Shown: piece after piece, positions 1-6,662 of the stretch
Layout: each line of letters opens with the position of its first letter
Position numbering within the stretch: position 1 is the stretch's first letter
Source of the DNA: Bacteroidaceae bacterium
GTDB lineage: Bacteria > Bacteroidota > Bacteroidia > Bacteroidales > Bacteroidaceae
Assembly (NCBI GenBank): GCA_900772575.1
Contig: CAAHEN010000242.1
Coordinates: 1 to 13,297 of the forward strand
Length of the DNA stretch: 13,297 nt
Direction: 5' to 3'
Program-made: the position numbers and the translations under genes
Notes under the pieces: model-generated
Database searches by the model: none
Told to the model about the DNA's origin: nothing
What the model saw: only the letters and a program-made list of their open reading frames with translations

Positions 1-382
1 TTAGCTCGGAGCAAATTTTTCCGGGCCCTAGGGAAGTTTCGCTAAAGTCCTGATTTAACATTCCGATTCCGCCAGAAGGTTAAATAAGTTAAGGTGCCAT
101 TCCGACAATTGGGGCAAAAAGGTGAAGCGACGGGAGGCGCGGTGCTATATTATGTGGCTGTCAGGCAACCTTGAGCGTTCCTATACGGGGCTTGCCACCC
201 CGCCTGATGCTACGCCGCCCCGTCCCGGGGCTTCACGGTGGCGGATAGACATATCATTATTGTAATGGCGCGGAACCCGATGGCCGGTCGGGCCTGAAAC
301 ATGCCCGGCGCGTCTCCGTGCCAGAGGCTGCGGGCATTGCGGGCATTGGCCAGGTGATATCGGAAGAAAAGGTAAAAAACGC
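1..382. other. Non-coding leader region before the DedA operon
   Basis: I see no convincing gene here. The only sizeable open frame, on the minus strand at 210-434, runs across the promoter described next and encodes nothing recognisable. Visible structure includes two copies of ATTCCGA (60-66 and 99-105), two GTTAA copies (79-83 and 88-92), and a perfect 6-bp GC stem with a 3-nt loop at 217-231. A weaker 5-bp stem lies just upstream (CGGGG at 186-190, CCCCG at 198-202). None is followed by a T-run, so I do not call a terminator. The region may hold the end of an upstream transcript or regulatory sites, but nothing decides this. Confidence 0.5.
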
Positions 383-413
383 TTTGCGCTTCGGTCGCCA
401 TGACGTAACTTTG
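383..413 (+). promoter_or_regulatory. Bacteroidota-type sigma-ABfr promoter for the DedA operon
   Basis: TTTG at 383-386 is followed after 19 nt by TAACTTTG at 406-413. This matches the known Bacteroidota housekeeping consensus (-33 TTTG, -7 TAnnTTTG) exactly in both elements and in spacing. Transcription would begin near 420, leaving a leader of about 58 nt to the preferred ATG at 478. It is the best promoter match I found in the window. Confidence 0.8.
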
Positions 414-477
414 CAGCGGTAAAACTATCGGCAAGGTTCTGTCAATGCCTTGCTCCCATTTTCTAACTATAGCTCAC

Positions 478-1143
478 ATGCAAGAGATTATTCAGTTCTG
501 CTTGGACAATCTGAACTATTGGACCATCACCCTGTTCATGGCCATCGAGAGTTCGTTCATTCCCTTCCCGTCTGAGGTGGTCGTGCCGCCCGCCGCCTGG
601 CTGGCCTGCACCCCCGACAACCCGATGAACATCATCCTGGTCGTCGTCTTCTCCACACTAGGGGCCAACATCGGCGCCTTGGTCAACTACTATCTGGCCT
701 ACTACCTCGGCCGCCCCGTCATCTATAAGTTGGCCGACAGCCGCTTCGGGCACCTCTGCCTGCTCAGCGGTGAGAAGATAGCCCATGCAGAAGAATATTT
801 CCGCCGCCACGGCGTGGCCTCGACCTTCTTCGGCCGCCTCGTCCCCGGCGTGCGCCAGCTCATCAGCATCCCCGCCGGACTGGCCCGCATGAAAATGGGC
901 AAATTTCTCGTTTACACCACGCTCGGCGCCGGTGCGTGGAACATCGTCCTGGCCGTGCTCGGCTGGGTGGTCTACAAGTCGTTCCCCGGACTGAAGACCA
1001 CGAAGGACGTGTCTGACAAAGCCGCTGAATACAGTTCGGAGATCGGGCATGGCATTCTCGCCATCGTCGTCTTGATCATCGCCTACTTTGTGGTCAAGGC
1101 CATCGTCAAGAAGCGCAAGAAGGCCAACGCCCTCAAGGGCTGA
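478..1143 (+). CDS. DedA family (SNARE-associated/VTT domain) inner-membrane protein
   Basis: This is a 221-residue integral membrane protein of the DedA family. Family members are inner-membrane transporters linked to recycling of lipid carriers such as undecaprenyl phosphate and to proton-motive-force homeostasis. The sequence shows a hydrophobic N-terminal segment carrying acidic residues in a family-like setting (E24, and E33 within a PFPSE stretch), then the signature FFGRLVPGVR with arginines R120 and R126. A hydrophobic C-terminal helix is followed by a lysine/arginine-rich tail, consistent with a cytoplasmic end. An in-frame ATG at 445 would add 11 residues (MPCSHFLTIAH). I prefer 478 because family members usually start a few residues before the first hydrophobic segment. 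It is first in an operon driven by the promoter at 383-413, and the next gene starts 32 nt downstream. The exact substrate cannot be read from the sequence. Confidence 0.9.
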   Translation: MQEIIQFCLDNLNYWTITLFMAIESSFIPFPSEVVVPPAAWLACTPDNPMNIILVVVFSTLGANIGALVNYYLAYYLGRPVIYKLADSRFGHLCLLSGEKIAHAEEYFRRHGVASTFFGRLVPGVRQLISIPAGLARMKMGKFLVYTTLGAGAWNIVLAVLGWVVYKSFPGLKTTKDVSDKAAEYSSEIGHGILAIVVLIIAYFVVKAIVKKRKKANALKG

Positions 1144-1175
1144 GGCTGGACGTAACCCGCCACACGCGCCGCACC

Positions 1176-2009
1176 ATGAACCGCCGCCTCCGCCCCATCG
1201 CCATCGCGGGCTTGCTGCTCCTCACCGGACAGCAAGCCCGCTGTGACATGGTGGCCGGCAGTGGCGCTGAGGCCGACACGGCCACCCGCGTCACCACCCA
1301 CGAATGGCTCTACGGCGTGGGGCGTAGCAATGTGCTCGACACCTACCTCTCGCCGCTGGAATACACCGGGCCGGCCCTGAGCGCCAGCCACCGTTCCGAG
1401 CGCACGGCGCGGTGGGGCCGCGGGCGCGTCATCGTGCAAGGCTACTTCGCCGGGCGCGGCGCCTACCTCCGCTCGGCGGCCGACAACCACAAGGAATGGG
1501 ACGCCGAACTGACCGCCGCCGTGGCCTGGCTGCGGCGCTGGCGCCCCGCTGCCGGCTGGCTGCTGGCGGCAGGTGGCACAGGGAGCCTCTCCGGCGGCTT
1601 CACCTACAACACCGCCAACGGCAACAACCCCGCCCAAGGCCGCCTGGCCGCCGACATCGGCCTGACAGCGCTCACGCAGTACGGTTTTCGCATTGGCCGG
1701 CTTCCACTGGCCCTGCGCTCACAGGCCGAAGCCCCGATGCTCGGCGCCATGTTCTCGCCCCGCTACGGGCAGTCGTACTACGAGATCTTCTCGCTCGGGC
1801 ACGGCGACCGCAACGTCTGCCTGACCCATCCCTTCAACGCCCCGTCGCTCCGCTGGACGACCACCCTGCGCCTGCGCTGCCTCGGCGCCACCCTCTCCGT
1901 CGGCTACATGGCCGATATCCGCCAGAGCCACGTCAACAACCTGAAGCGCCACGCCTGGACACACCAGTTCGTCGTCGGCTACGTGCGTCGCCTGCGACTC
2001 ATCCGCTAA
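1176..2009 (+). CDS. DUF3316 family exported protein
   Basis: This 277-residue protein resembles the Bacteroidota family DUF3316, whose function is unknown. The family-like stretch is residues 43-66, including the run EWLYGVGRSNVLDTYLSP. The N-terminus has a basic start and a hydrophobic core (about residues 8-17), consistent with a Sec signal peptide. A cysteine at residue 23 follows QAR, a poor lipobox, so I do not call it a lipoprotein. The rest alternates hydrophobic and polar residues, with many aromatic residues and arginines, and ends in possible strands (HQFVVGYVRRLRL). That suggests an outer-membrane or periplasmic beta-rich protein. It lies 32 nt after the DedA gene and 16 nt before the S41 peptidase gene, so the three are probably co-transcribed. 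The family call is from memory of the motif and would need a profile search to confirm. Confidence 0.72.
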   Translation: MNRRLRPIAIAGLLLLTGQQARCDMVAGSGAEADTATRVTTHEWLYGVGRSNVLDTYLSPLEYTGPALSASHRSERTARWGRGRVIVQGYFAGRGAYLRSAADNHKEWDAELTAAVAWLRRWRPAAGWLLAAGGTGSLSGGFTYNTANGNNPAQGRLAADIGLTALTQYGFRIGRLPLALRSQAEAPMLGAMFSPRYGQSYYEIFSLGHGDRNVCLTHPFNAPSLRWTTTLRLRCLGATLSVGYMADIRQSHVNNLKRHAWTHQFVVGYVRRLRLIR

Positions 2010-2025
2010 TCCCCCCTTGACCGCC

Positions 2026-3075
2026 ATGCCCCTGTTCCCCAGCCTTCGCCGCTTCCTATATAATATAGGTGTCCTGGCCATCGCCGTCGCCACGCTGGCG
2101 GCGTGCGTCACCGAGGATGTCGAGCCCGACACCCGGCGGGGCAATTTCGAAGCCCTCTGGAAGACGCTCGATGAGCACTACTGCTTCTTCGCCCACAAAG
2201 CTGCCGACTACGGGCTCGACTGGGGCGAGGTGCACGACCGCTACGCCCGGCAGGTCAGTGAGAAAATGACCGAACGGCAGCTCTTCGAGGTCATGGGCAA
2301 CATGATCTGCGAGTTGCGCGACGGCCACGTCAACCTCTATGCCGCCCACAACACGGCGCGCTACGGCGCCTGGTTCGACGACTACCCGATGAACTATGCC
2401 GACACGCTGCAGCGCGTCTACCTGGGCCGCACGGAAGACTACATGAGCTCCGGGGGCCTCAGCTACCGCCAGCTCGACGACAACATCGGCTACGTCCGCT
2501 GCGCGTCGTTCGAAAGCATGTTCGGCGAGGGCAACCTCCACGAAATCATGCGCTCGCTCGCCCTCTGCGACGGCCTCATCGTCGACGTGCGCAGCAACGG
2601 CGGCGGCCAGCTGACGGCGGCGCAGCAGCTCGCCTCCGTCTTTCTCAACAGCGAGACCGTCTGCGGTTACATGGCCCACAAGACCGGTCCCGGCCACGAC
2701 GATTTCTCCACGCCGCAGGCCGTCAGCATCAAGCCCTTCAACGGACTGCGCTGGCAGAAACCGGTCTGCATCCTGACCAACCGCCGCACCTACAGCGCGG
2801 CCAACAGTTTCGTCATGTACCTCAAGGGGCAGTCCGGCGTGACCGTCGTCGGCGACGTCACCGGCGGTGGCGCCGGCATGCCCCTCTCCACCGAGCTCCC
2901 CAACGGCTGGTCGGCGCGCTTCTCCGCCTGCCCCATGTACGACCGCCAGATGCAGCTCACCGAGATGGGCATCGCCCCAGATGTGAAGGTCGACATCAGC
3001 AGCGCTGACTACGCCCGCGGCGTCGACACCATCATTGAGACGGCGCGCGGCCTGCTGCGCAGCGCCGGGCACTGA
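2026..3075 (+). CDS. S41-family (C-terminal processing peptidase-like) lipoprotein
   Basis: This is a 349-residue predicted lipoprotein with an S41 serine-peptidase core. The signal peptide ends in a lipobox, LAAC, with C27 as the lipidated cysteine. An N-terminal helical region (FEALWKTLDEHYCFF) is typical of Bacteroidota S41 proteins. The core includes LIVDVRSNGGGQ and the nucleophile region TNRRTYSAANSF, where S257 is the likely catalytic serine, followed by a glycine-rich GDVTGGGAG segment. No clear PDZ domain is seen. Family members cut peptides or C-terminal tails in the periplasm or at the cell surface; the target is unknown. An upstream TTG at 2017 is in frame, but the ATG at 2026 gives the better signal peptide start. 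Codons at 2054-2068 (CTA, TAT, AAT, ATA) are unusually AT-rich for this genome and form a palindrome. The gene closes the DedA-DUF3316-S41 operon. Confidence 0.88.
   Translation: MPLFPSLRRFLYNIGVLAIAVATLAACVTEDVEPDTRRGNFEALWKTLDEHYCFFAHKAADYGLDWGEVHDRYARQVSEKMTERQLFEVMGNMICELRDGHVNLYAAHNTARYGAWFDDYPMNYADTLQRVYLGRTEDYMSSGGLSYRQLDDNIGYVRCASFESMFGEGNLHEIMRSLALCDGLIVDVRSNGGGQLTAAQQLASVFLNSETVCGYMAHKTGPGHDDFSTPQAVSIKPFNGLRWQKPVCILTNRRTYSAANSFVMYLKGQSGVTVVGDVTGGGAGMPLSTELPNGWSARFSACPMYDRQMQLTEMGIAPDVKVDISSADYARGVDTIIETARGLLRSAGH
2055..2069. repeat. 15-nt perfect AT-rich palindrome inside the S41 signal-peptide coding region
   Basis: CCTATAT at 2055-2061 and ATATAGG at 2063-2069 are exact reverse complements around a single central A. 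The surrounding coding sequence is strongly GC-rich, so this island stands out. It could be an operator-like site, a local mRNA structure near the start codon, or chance selection for AT-rich codons that keep translation initiation open. Confidence 0.5.
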
Positions 3076-3127
3076 GACGCGCCGGCAGCCAGTCGGTCAC
3101 TTGGCCATTTGTTGTCTTTCAGTCAGG

Positions 3128-3157
3128 CATATCAGGACTTCATGATATGAAATTTTT
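3128..3157 (+). terminator. Candidate terminator after the S41 operon
   Basis: CATATCA (3128-3134) and TGATATG (3143-3149) form a perfect 7-bp stem with an 8-nt loop. AAA and then five Ts (3153-3157) follow. Position, 53 nt after the S41 stop codon, and the T-run fit a Rho-independent terminator. The stem is AT-rich and therefore weak, so a protein-binding palindrome is an alternative. Confidence 0.45.
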
Positions 3158-3186
3158 ACCGTCTCGAAAAAATAAAGGCGGCCTTC

Positions 3187-3217
3187 ACGATTCTTTAATC
3201 CGAAAGTACTATTTTTG
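3187..3217 (+). promoter_or_regulatory. Probable promoter for the nuclease/TonB block
   Basis: TATTTTTG at 3210-3217 fits the Bacteroidota -7 consensus TAnnTTTG. The -33 element is poor: the best candidate upstream is the T-rich stretch at 3191-3196 (TTCTTT). This would leave a leader of about 135 nt before the ATG at 3360. The stretch 3128-3217 is distinctly AT-richer than its surroundings, as expected for a regulatory gap. I found no comparable -7 match in the later gaps of the block. Confidence 0.5.
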
Positions 3218-3359
3218 CGGTGTGAACATCTACCGCAGCGGCATCGGCGCGCGCAAACGCGCCATGTCCAGCCCGTTGACACAGCCGGGACAAGCGGCAG
3301 GCAGACGACCGGACCGGCGTCTGGGACATAACCATCGATAACGAAGACCCATTACACAA

Positions 3360-4961
3360 ATGACAGACCTACTCAAAACCATCTGCTTGGGCACGGTGCT
3401 GGCATGGAGTGCCGCATCATGCAGCTCAGACGTCGACCTCACGGACTTCGACGCCGCCGGACAGGAGGTGGCCTTCACTGCCATGCAGACACGCGCCACC
3501 GGAACGGCTTGGACCGCAGGCGACCACATCGGCGTCTACATGAAAGCTGCCGGCACCGCCCTCGAAGGGACACAGCTCACTGGCACCACCGCCAACGTGG
3601 ACTATGTCACTGCGGCGGGCGACGGCCGCTTCGCCGCAGCCGGCACGAAACTCTACTACCCGCACGACGGTGCGGCCGTCGACTTCGTGGCCTACTACCC
3701 CTATACCGCCAGTGTCGCCGCTGGCGTCTATCCCGTCAATGTGGCCGACCAGACCGACGCTGAGGCCATCGACCTCATGTATGCCGACAACCTGAAAGCG
3801 CAGACCAATGCCTCGGGCACCGGCGCCCTGGCCTTCAGCCACCAGCTGGCCACCGTCAGCCTGACCGTCAAGTCGGCCGACGGCAACGCGCTCGACGGGA
3901 TGAAGATCAGCGTCGCCGACGCCTACACGACGGCCAGTTTCAACCTCAGTGACGCCACGTTCACCGGCCTCGGCGCCAAAGCCGACGTGCCCATGAACGT
4001 CATCGGCACCGGCACGACGCTCACCGCCACGGCGCTCCTGATTCCCAACGTGTCCGTCACCCAGGACACGAAGCCGCTCAGCATCAAGCTCACCAGTGCC
4101 GACGGCAAGACGCAGACCGTGCGGCTCGCCGACAACCTGCCGCTGGAGAAGGGCCGCCGCTACACCTACACCGTCAGCGTCAAGAACAGCGGGAGCGCGG
4201 CCAAGCCCGTCACCTATGCCCGCTGGACGGAGACACCGGTCATCACCGCCGACCAATTGGCCAGCGACCACCTCAAGTACATCACCCACAGCTTCACCGA
4301 CGGCGGCAAGCAGGTGCGCAACTACGCCATGCTCTACGACACCGACCTGAAGATGGCCTACTGGGTGGCCTATCCCCTCTGCAACTACTACACGAAGAAA
4401 AACGTCAGCCGCACCGATGACTGGGGCTTCGACCCCGCGCTGGCCAACAGCCTGCAGGCCGACATGAGCAAGGGCATCAGCGGTTACGACCGCGGACACC
4501 AGTTGCCTAGCGCCGACCGCCTCGTCACCCGCGAGGCCAACGTGCAGACGTTCTACTACACCAACATGACCCCGCAGGTCGGCACCCTCAACCAAGGCAT
4601 ATGGAGCAGTCTGGAGGACAAGCTCCGCTCTTGGTCGTCGAGCATCGACACCCTTTACGTCGTCACCGGCGCCTCGGCCACCAGTGGTCTCACCGCGACA
4701 GACTTCAGCTACACCCGCGACGTGGCCGGCACGCGCATCGCCGTGCCCAAGTACTACTATAAGGCCCTCCTCAAAATAGACCGCGAGACCGGCACCGCTT
4801 ACACCATCGCCTTCAAGTTCGACAACACGAAACCGGCCAGCAAGACCATCATGGACTATGCCATCAGTGTGGCCGAGCTGGAAGCGCTGACGGGCTTCAC
4901 GTTCTTCCCGGGCATCGCGGCCACGGCCAAGCAGAGCTACGACGCAAAGAAATGGCAGTGA
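3360..4961 (+). CDS. Surface lipoprotein: fimbrillin-like domain fused to DNA/RNA non-specific endonuclease
   Basis: This 533-residue protein should be an exported nuclease that cuts DNA and RNA without sequence specificity. Residues 1-21 form a lipoprotein signal peptide ending AAS-C21. Residues about 35-275 resemble the fimbrillin (Mfa-like) beta-sandwich of Bacteroidota. R45-A46 sits where fimbrillins are often cut by an arginine-specific protease. Residues about 285-533 are a NUC domain. The DRGH motif places the general-base histidine at H380, and the NMTPQ...NQGIW...LE block places the metal-ligand asparagine at N411 and a conserved glutamate at E419. That spacing nearly equals H89, N119 and E127 of Serratia nuclease. 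All key residues are present, so the enzyme should be active. It opens the five-gene block. The next gene carries a clearly related fimbrillin-like domain, implying duplication with exchange of the C-terminal part. The preceding gap holds a probable promoter. Confidence 0.9.
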   Translation: MTDLLKTICLGTVLAWSAASCSSDVDLTDFDAAGQEVAFTAMQTRATGTAWTAGDHIGVYMKAAGTALEGTQLTGTTANVDYVTAAGDGRFAAAGTKLYYPHDGAAVDFVAYYPYTASVAAGVYPVNVADQTDAEAIDLMYADNLKAQTNASGTGALAFSHQLATVSLTVKSADGNALDGMKISVADAYTTASFNLSDATFTGLGAKADVPMNVIGTGTTLTATALLIPNVSVTQDTKPLSIKLTSADGKTQTVRLADNLPLEKGRRYTYTVSVKNSGSAAKPVTYARWTETPVITADQLASDHLKYITHSFTDGGKQVRNYAMLYDTDLKMAYWVAYPLCNYYTKKNVSRTDDWGFDPALANSLQADMSKGISGYDRGHQLPSADRLVTREANVQTFYYTNMTPQVGTLNQGIWSSLEDKLRSWSSSIDTLYVVTGASATSGLTATDFSYTRDVAGTRIAVPKYYYKALLKIDRETGTAYTIAFKFDNTKPASKTIMDYAISVAELEALTGFTFFPGIAATAKQSYDAKKWQ

Positions 4962-4971
4962 GCGTGAGCGA

Positions 4972-4992
4972 GCAGGCGGGAGCCCCACCTGC
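4972..4992. other. GC-rich hairpin in the gap after the fimbrillin-nuclease gene
   Basis: GCAGG(C)GGG at 4972-4980 pairs with CCC(A)CCTGC at 4984-4992, giving eight pairs with one C/A mismatch around a 3-nt loop. It starts 10 nt after the nuclease stop codon and has no T-run. It could protect the 3' end of the upstream message or cause partial termination. The rest of the 123-nt gap has no promoter consensus. It ends in an A-rich leader (TAAAAAACAAATCGAC) just before the next ATG, typical for Bacteroidota translation starts. Confidence 0.4.
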
Positions 4993-5084
4993 CACCGCGC
5001 TGTGCCACCGCTAGAAACATAAAGATCTCATCATTCATCATCCGCCGCCGCACTGACGCGACGGCATCTAAAAAACAAATCGAC

Positions 5085-6524
5085 ATGAGAATCACAAACC
5101 TCCTCCTCGCCGGAGCCGCCACGCTTGCGCTGGCCGCCTGCTCCAGCATTGACGACAACAGTACGTGGGACGGCAAGTCCGGCGGTACTGTCAAGTTCTC
5201 GTCCTTCATCGAAGGCCAGAAGGCCGTCAAGGCCACTGGCACACAGTGGGCCGCAGGCGACGCCGTCGGCATCTACATGAAGGCCACCGGCGCCGAACTG
5301 GGTGCCGCCACCGCAGCCAACTATAAGTACATCACTGACGACCGCGGTAACCTGACCGCAGCCGCTGCCGACCAGGCCATCGCCTATCCTGAGAGCGGCA
5401 ATGTGGACTTCGTGGCCTACTATCCCTACACCGCCACCGTCAGTGGCACCAGTGTGGCTGTCGACGTGGCCGACCAGAGCAACCAGGCCGCCATCGACCT
5501 GCTCTACTCCAACAACGCCGTCAACCAGACGTCGGGCAGTGAGGCTGTCAACCTCGGCTTCACCCACCAGCTCTCCAGCATCAAGCTGACCATCACGGCT
5601 GACGCCACCGTGGCCAGCACGGCCGGTTTGAAGGTATCGCTCACCGGCGTGCCGACCAGCGGCACGTTCGACCTGGCCAACGGCACCCTCACCGCTGCTG
5701 CGACGACAGGCAACATCGCTCTCAACGTCGCCACCGACGGCAAGGCCGCCGAGGGCATCGTCCTGCCCCTGACCTCCACGTCTGCCGCCAAACTCCAGTT
5801 TGTGCTGGGCGACAAGACCGTTGAGGCCGCCCTTCCCGTCAGCACCCTCGCAGCCGGTTCGCGCTATGCCATTCCCGTGAAGCTCACCGTCTCCGGCGGC
5901 CAGGCCTACGTCAGCTTCGGCGCCGCCACCATCACAGACTGGACGGAAGTTCCCGGCGGCGACGTGACAGTGGACTTCGGCAACGGCGGCTCGGTTGACC
6001 CCGATCCCGATCCCCAACCCCAGCCGGGCCAGGAGACGACCATCTTCGAGGAGACGTTCGGCACACCTGAGAAGAAAAGCAATGGCTATTGGCCGGCATT
6101 CGATGAATATACGGGTTACACCAGTGGCCTGAAATTCTCTGACCCGCAACAGATTGCCGGTGGCTTCTCCTACAGCCAAGGTTCCATACGCTCTACAAGC
6201 ACAACGACCGGCCACGCTTGGTTCCCACTTGGCAAGGATTGTGAACTCAAGATGGAAGGCTTCAACACCACCGGTTATACCAATCTGACGCTGACCTATG
6301 AAATCACGGCCAACGCCGCTGGAAACCAGCAGGACATCAAGGTCTACTGCGGTGATACGGAAATCACAGTGCCCTCAGCGGCCATTGCCACGCAGAACAC
6401 CTTCCAGGAGGTTAAGCTCACAGGTCTGGCAGCCGGCTTCACCTCAGTGACATTTGTCTCCGAGAAGGACGTCAACAAGGCAGGTTTCCGCATTGACAAC
6501 ATCAAACTCGTAGGCACGAAGTAA
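5085..6524 (+). CDS. Fimbrillin-family surface lipoprotein with C-terminal beta-sandwich-like module
   Basis: This is a 479-residue predicted lipoprotein with lipobox LAAC and C19 lipidated. Residues about 35-290 are a fimbrillin-like domain clearly related to that of the preceding nuclease: KATGTQW-AAGDAVGIYMKATG here against RATGTAW-TAGDHIGVYMKAAG there, and both share VDFVAYYPYTA. The arginine of the usual fimbrillin processing site is replaced by lysine (K49-A50). A Pro/Asp/Gln linker (303-317) leads to a C-terminal module at about 318-479, beginning TIFEETFG and ending IDNIKLVGTK. The same module ends the DUF5689 protein downstream. It looks like a jelly-roll binding module, but I cannot name its family. 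The protein has no catalytic motif. By context it may bind the substrate handled by the neighbouring nucleases or act as a structural partner. Whether it polymerises into pili is unknown. Confidence 0.85.
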   Translation: MRITNLLLAGAATLALAACSSIDDNSTWDGKSGGTVKFSSFIEGQKAVKATGTQWAAGDAVGIYMKATGAELGAATAANYKYITDDRGNLTAAAADQAIAYPESGNVDFVAYYPYTATVSGTSVAVDVADQSNQAAIDLLYSNNAVNQTSGSEAVNLGFTHQLSSIKLTITADATVASTAGLKVSLTGVPTSGTFDLANGTLTAAATTGNIALNVATDGKAAEGIVLPLTSTSAAKLQFVLGDKTVEAALPVSTLAAGSRYAIPVKLTVSGGQAYVSFGAATITDWTEVPGGDVTVDFGNGGSVDPDPDPQPQPGQETTIFEETFGTPEKKSNGYWPAFDEYTGYTSGLKFSDPQQIAGGFSYSQGSIRSTSTTTGHAWFPLGKDCELKMEGFNTTGYTNLTLTYEITANAAGNQQDIKVYCGDTEITVPSAAIATQNTFQEVKLTGLAAGFTSVTFVSEKDVNKAGFRIDNIKLVGTK

Positions 6525-6540
6525 GTACCTCTCCGACAGG

Positions 6541-6608
6541 GGCGGGCACGTACCGCCTTTCCTCCCGCCGCGCCAATGCGGCCCTGCGGTGGGAAAGGCA
6601 GTCCGCAG
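6541..6608 (+). promoter_or_regulatory. Overlapping, mutually exclusive hairpins before the TonB receptor gene
   Basis: Three stems compete for the same bases. Stem A pairs GGCGG (6541-6545) with CCGCC (6553-6557). Stem B is the longest: 6555-6568 pairs with 6586-6599, with GCCTTTCC matching GGAAAGGC, then a G-U pair, one mismatch and four more pairs. Stem C pairs CTGCGG (6584-6589) with CCGCAG (6603-6608). A excludes B, and B excludes C. No T-run follows. Possible roles are mRNA processing, partial termination or attenuation that sets receptor level, but GC-rich sequence produces such pairings by chance, so this is tentative. No promoter consensus is seen in the 138-nt gap (6525-6662). Confidence 0.4.
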
Positions 6609-6662
6609 CCCGCCTCCGTCGGTTTATCCCCATACACCATCATCTCTCTTCACCTCCACTCT

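Noticed and set aside
210..434. A small minus-strand open frame in the leader region
   Set aside because: It overlaps the clear promoter at 383-413 and its product resembles nothing I know.
445..477. Earlier start for the DedA gene
   Set aside because: The added 11 residues (MPCSHFLTIAH) precede the usual N-terminus and the first family-like residues begin at 478; not excluded.
2056..3072. A 338-residue minus-strand open frame opposite the S41 peptidase
   Set aside because: Antisense shadow, rich in Val/Ala/Glu/His, with no motif.
3147..3341. A 64-residue plus-strand open frame in the gap before the nuclease gene
   Set aside because: It starts inside the terminator-like hairpin, spans the promoter and encodes a basic product without features.
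3426..4988. A 520-residue open frame on the minus strand opposite the fimbrillin-nuclease gene
   Set aside because: It is a shadow produced by GC-rich codons. Its protein is Gly/Val/Ala/Glu/Arg-rich with no domain, while the plus strand has a full nuclease with catalytic residues.
5031..6215. A 394-residue minus-strand open frame opposite the second fimbrillin gene
   Set aside because: Antisense shadow; it spans the intergenic gap and has no domain or sensible start context.
3360..6524. Nuclease toxin with an immunity gene
   Set aside because: The nuclease has a lipoprotein signal peptide and no secretion-toxin modules. The next gene is another lipoprotein with a large related domain, not a small immunity protein.
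6576..6662. Earlier start for the TonB receptor gene
   Set aside because: It would put 29 residues before a clean signal peptide and begins inside a stable hairpin.
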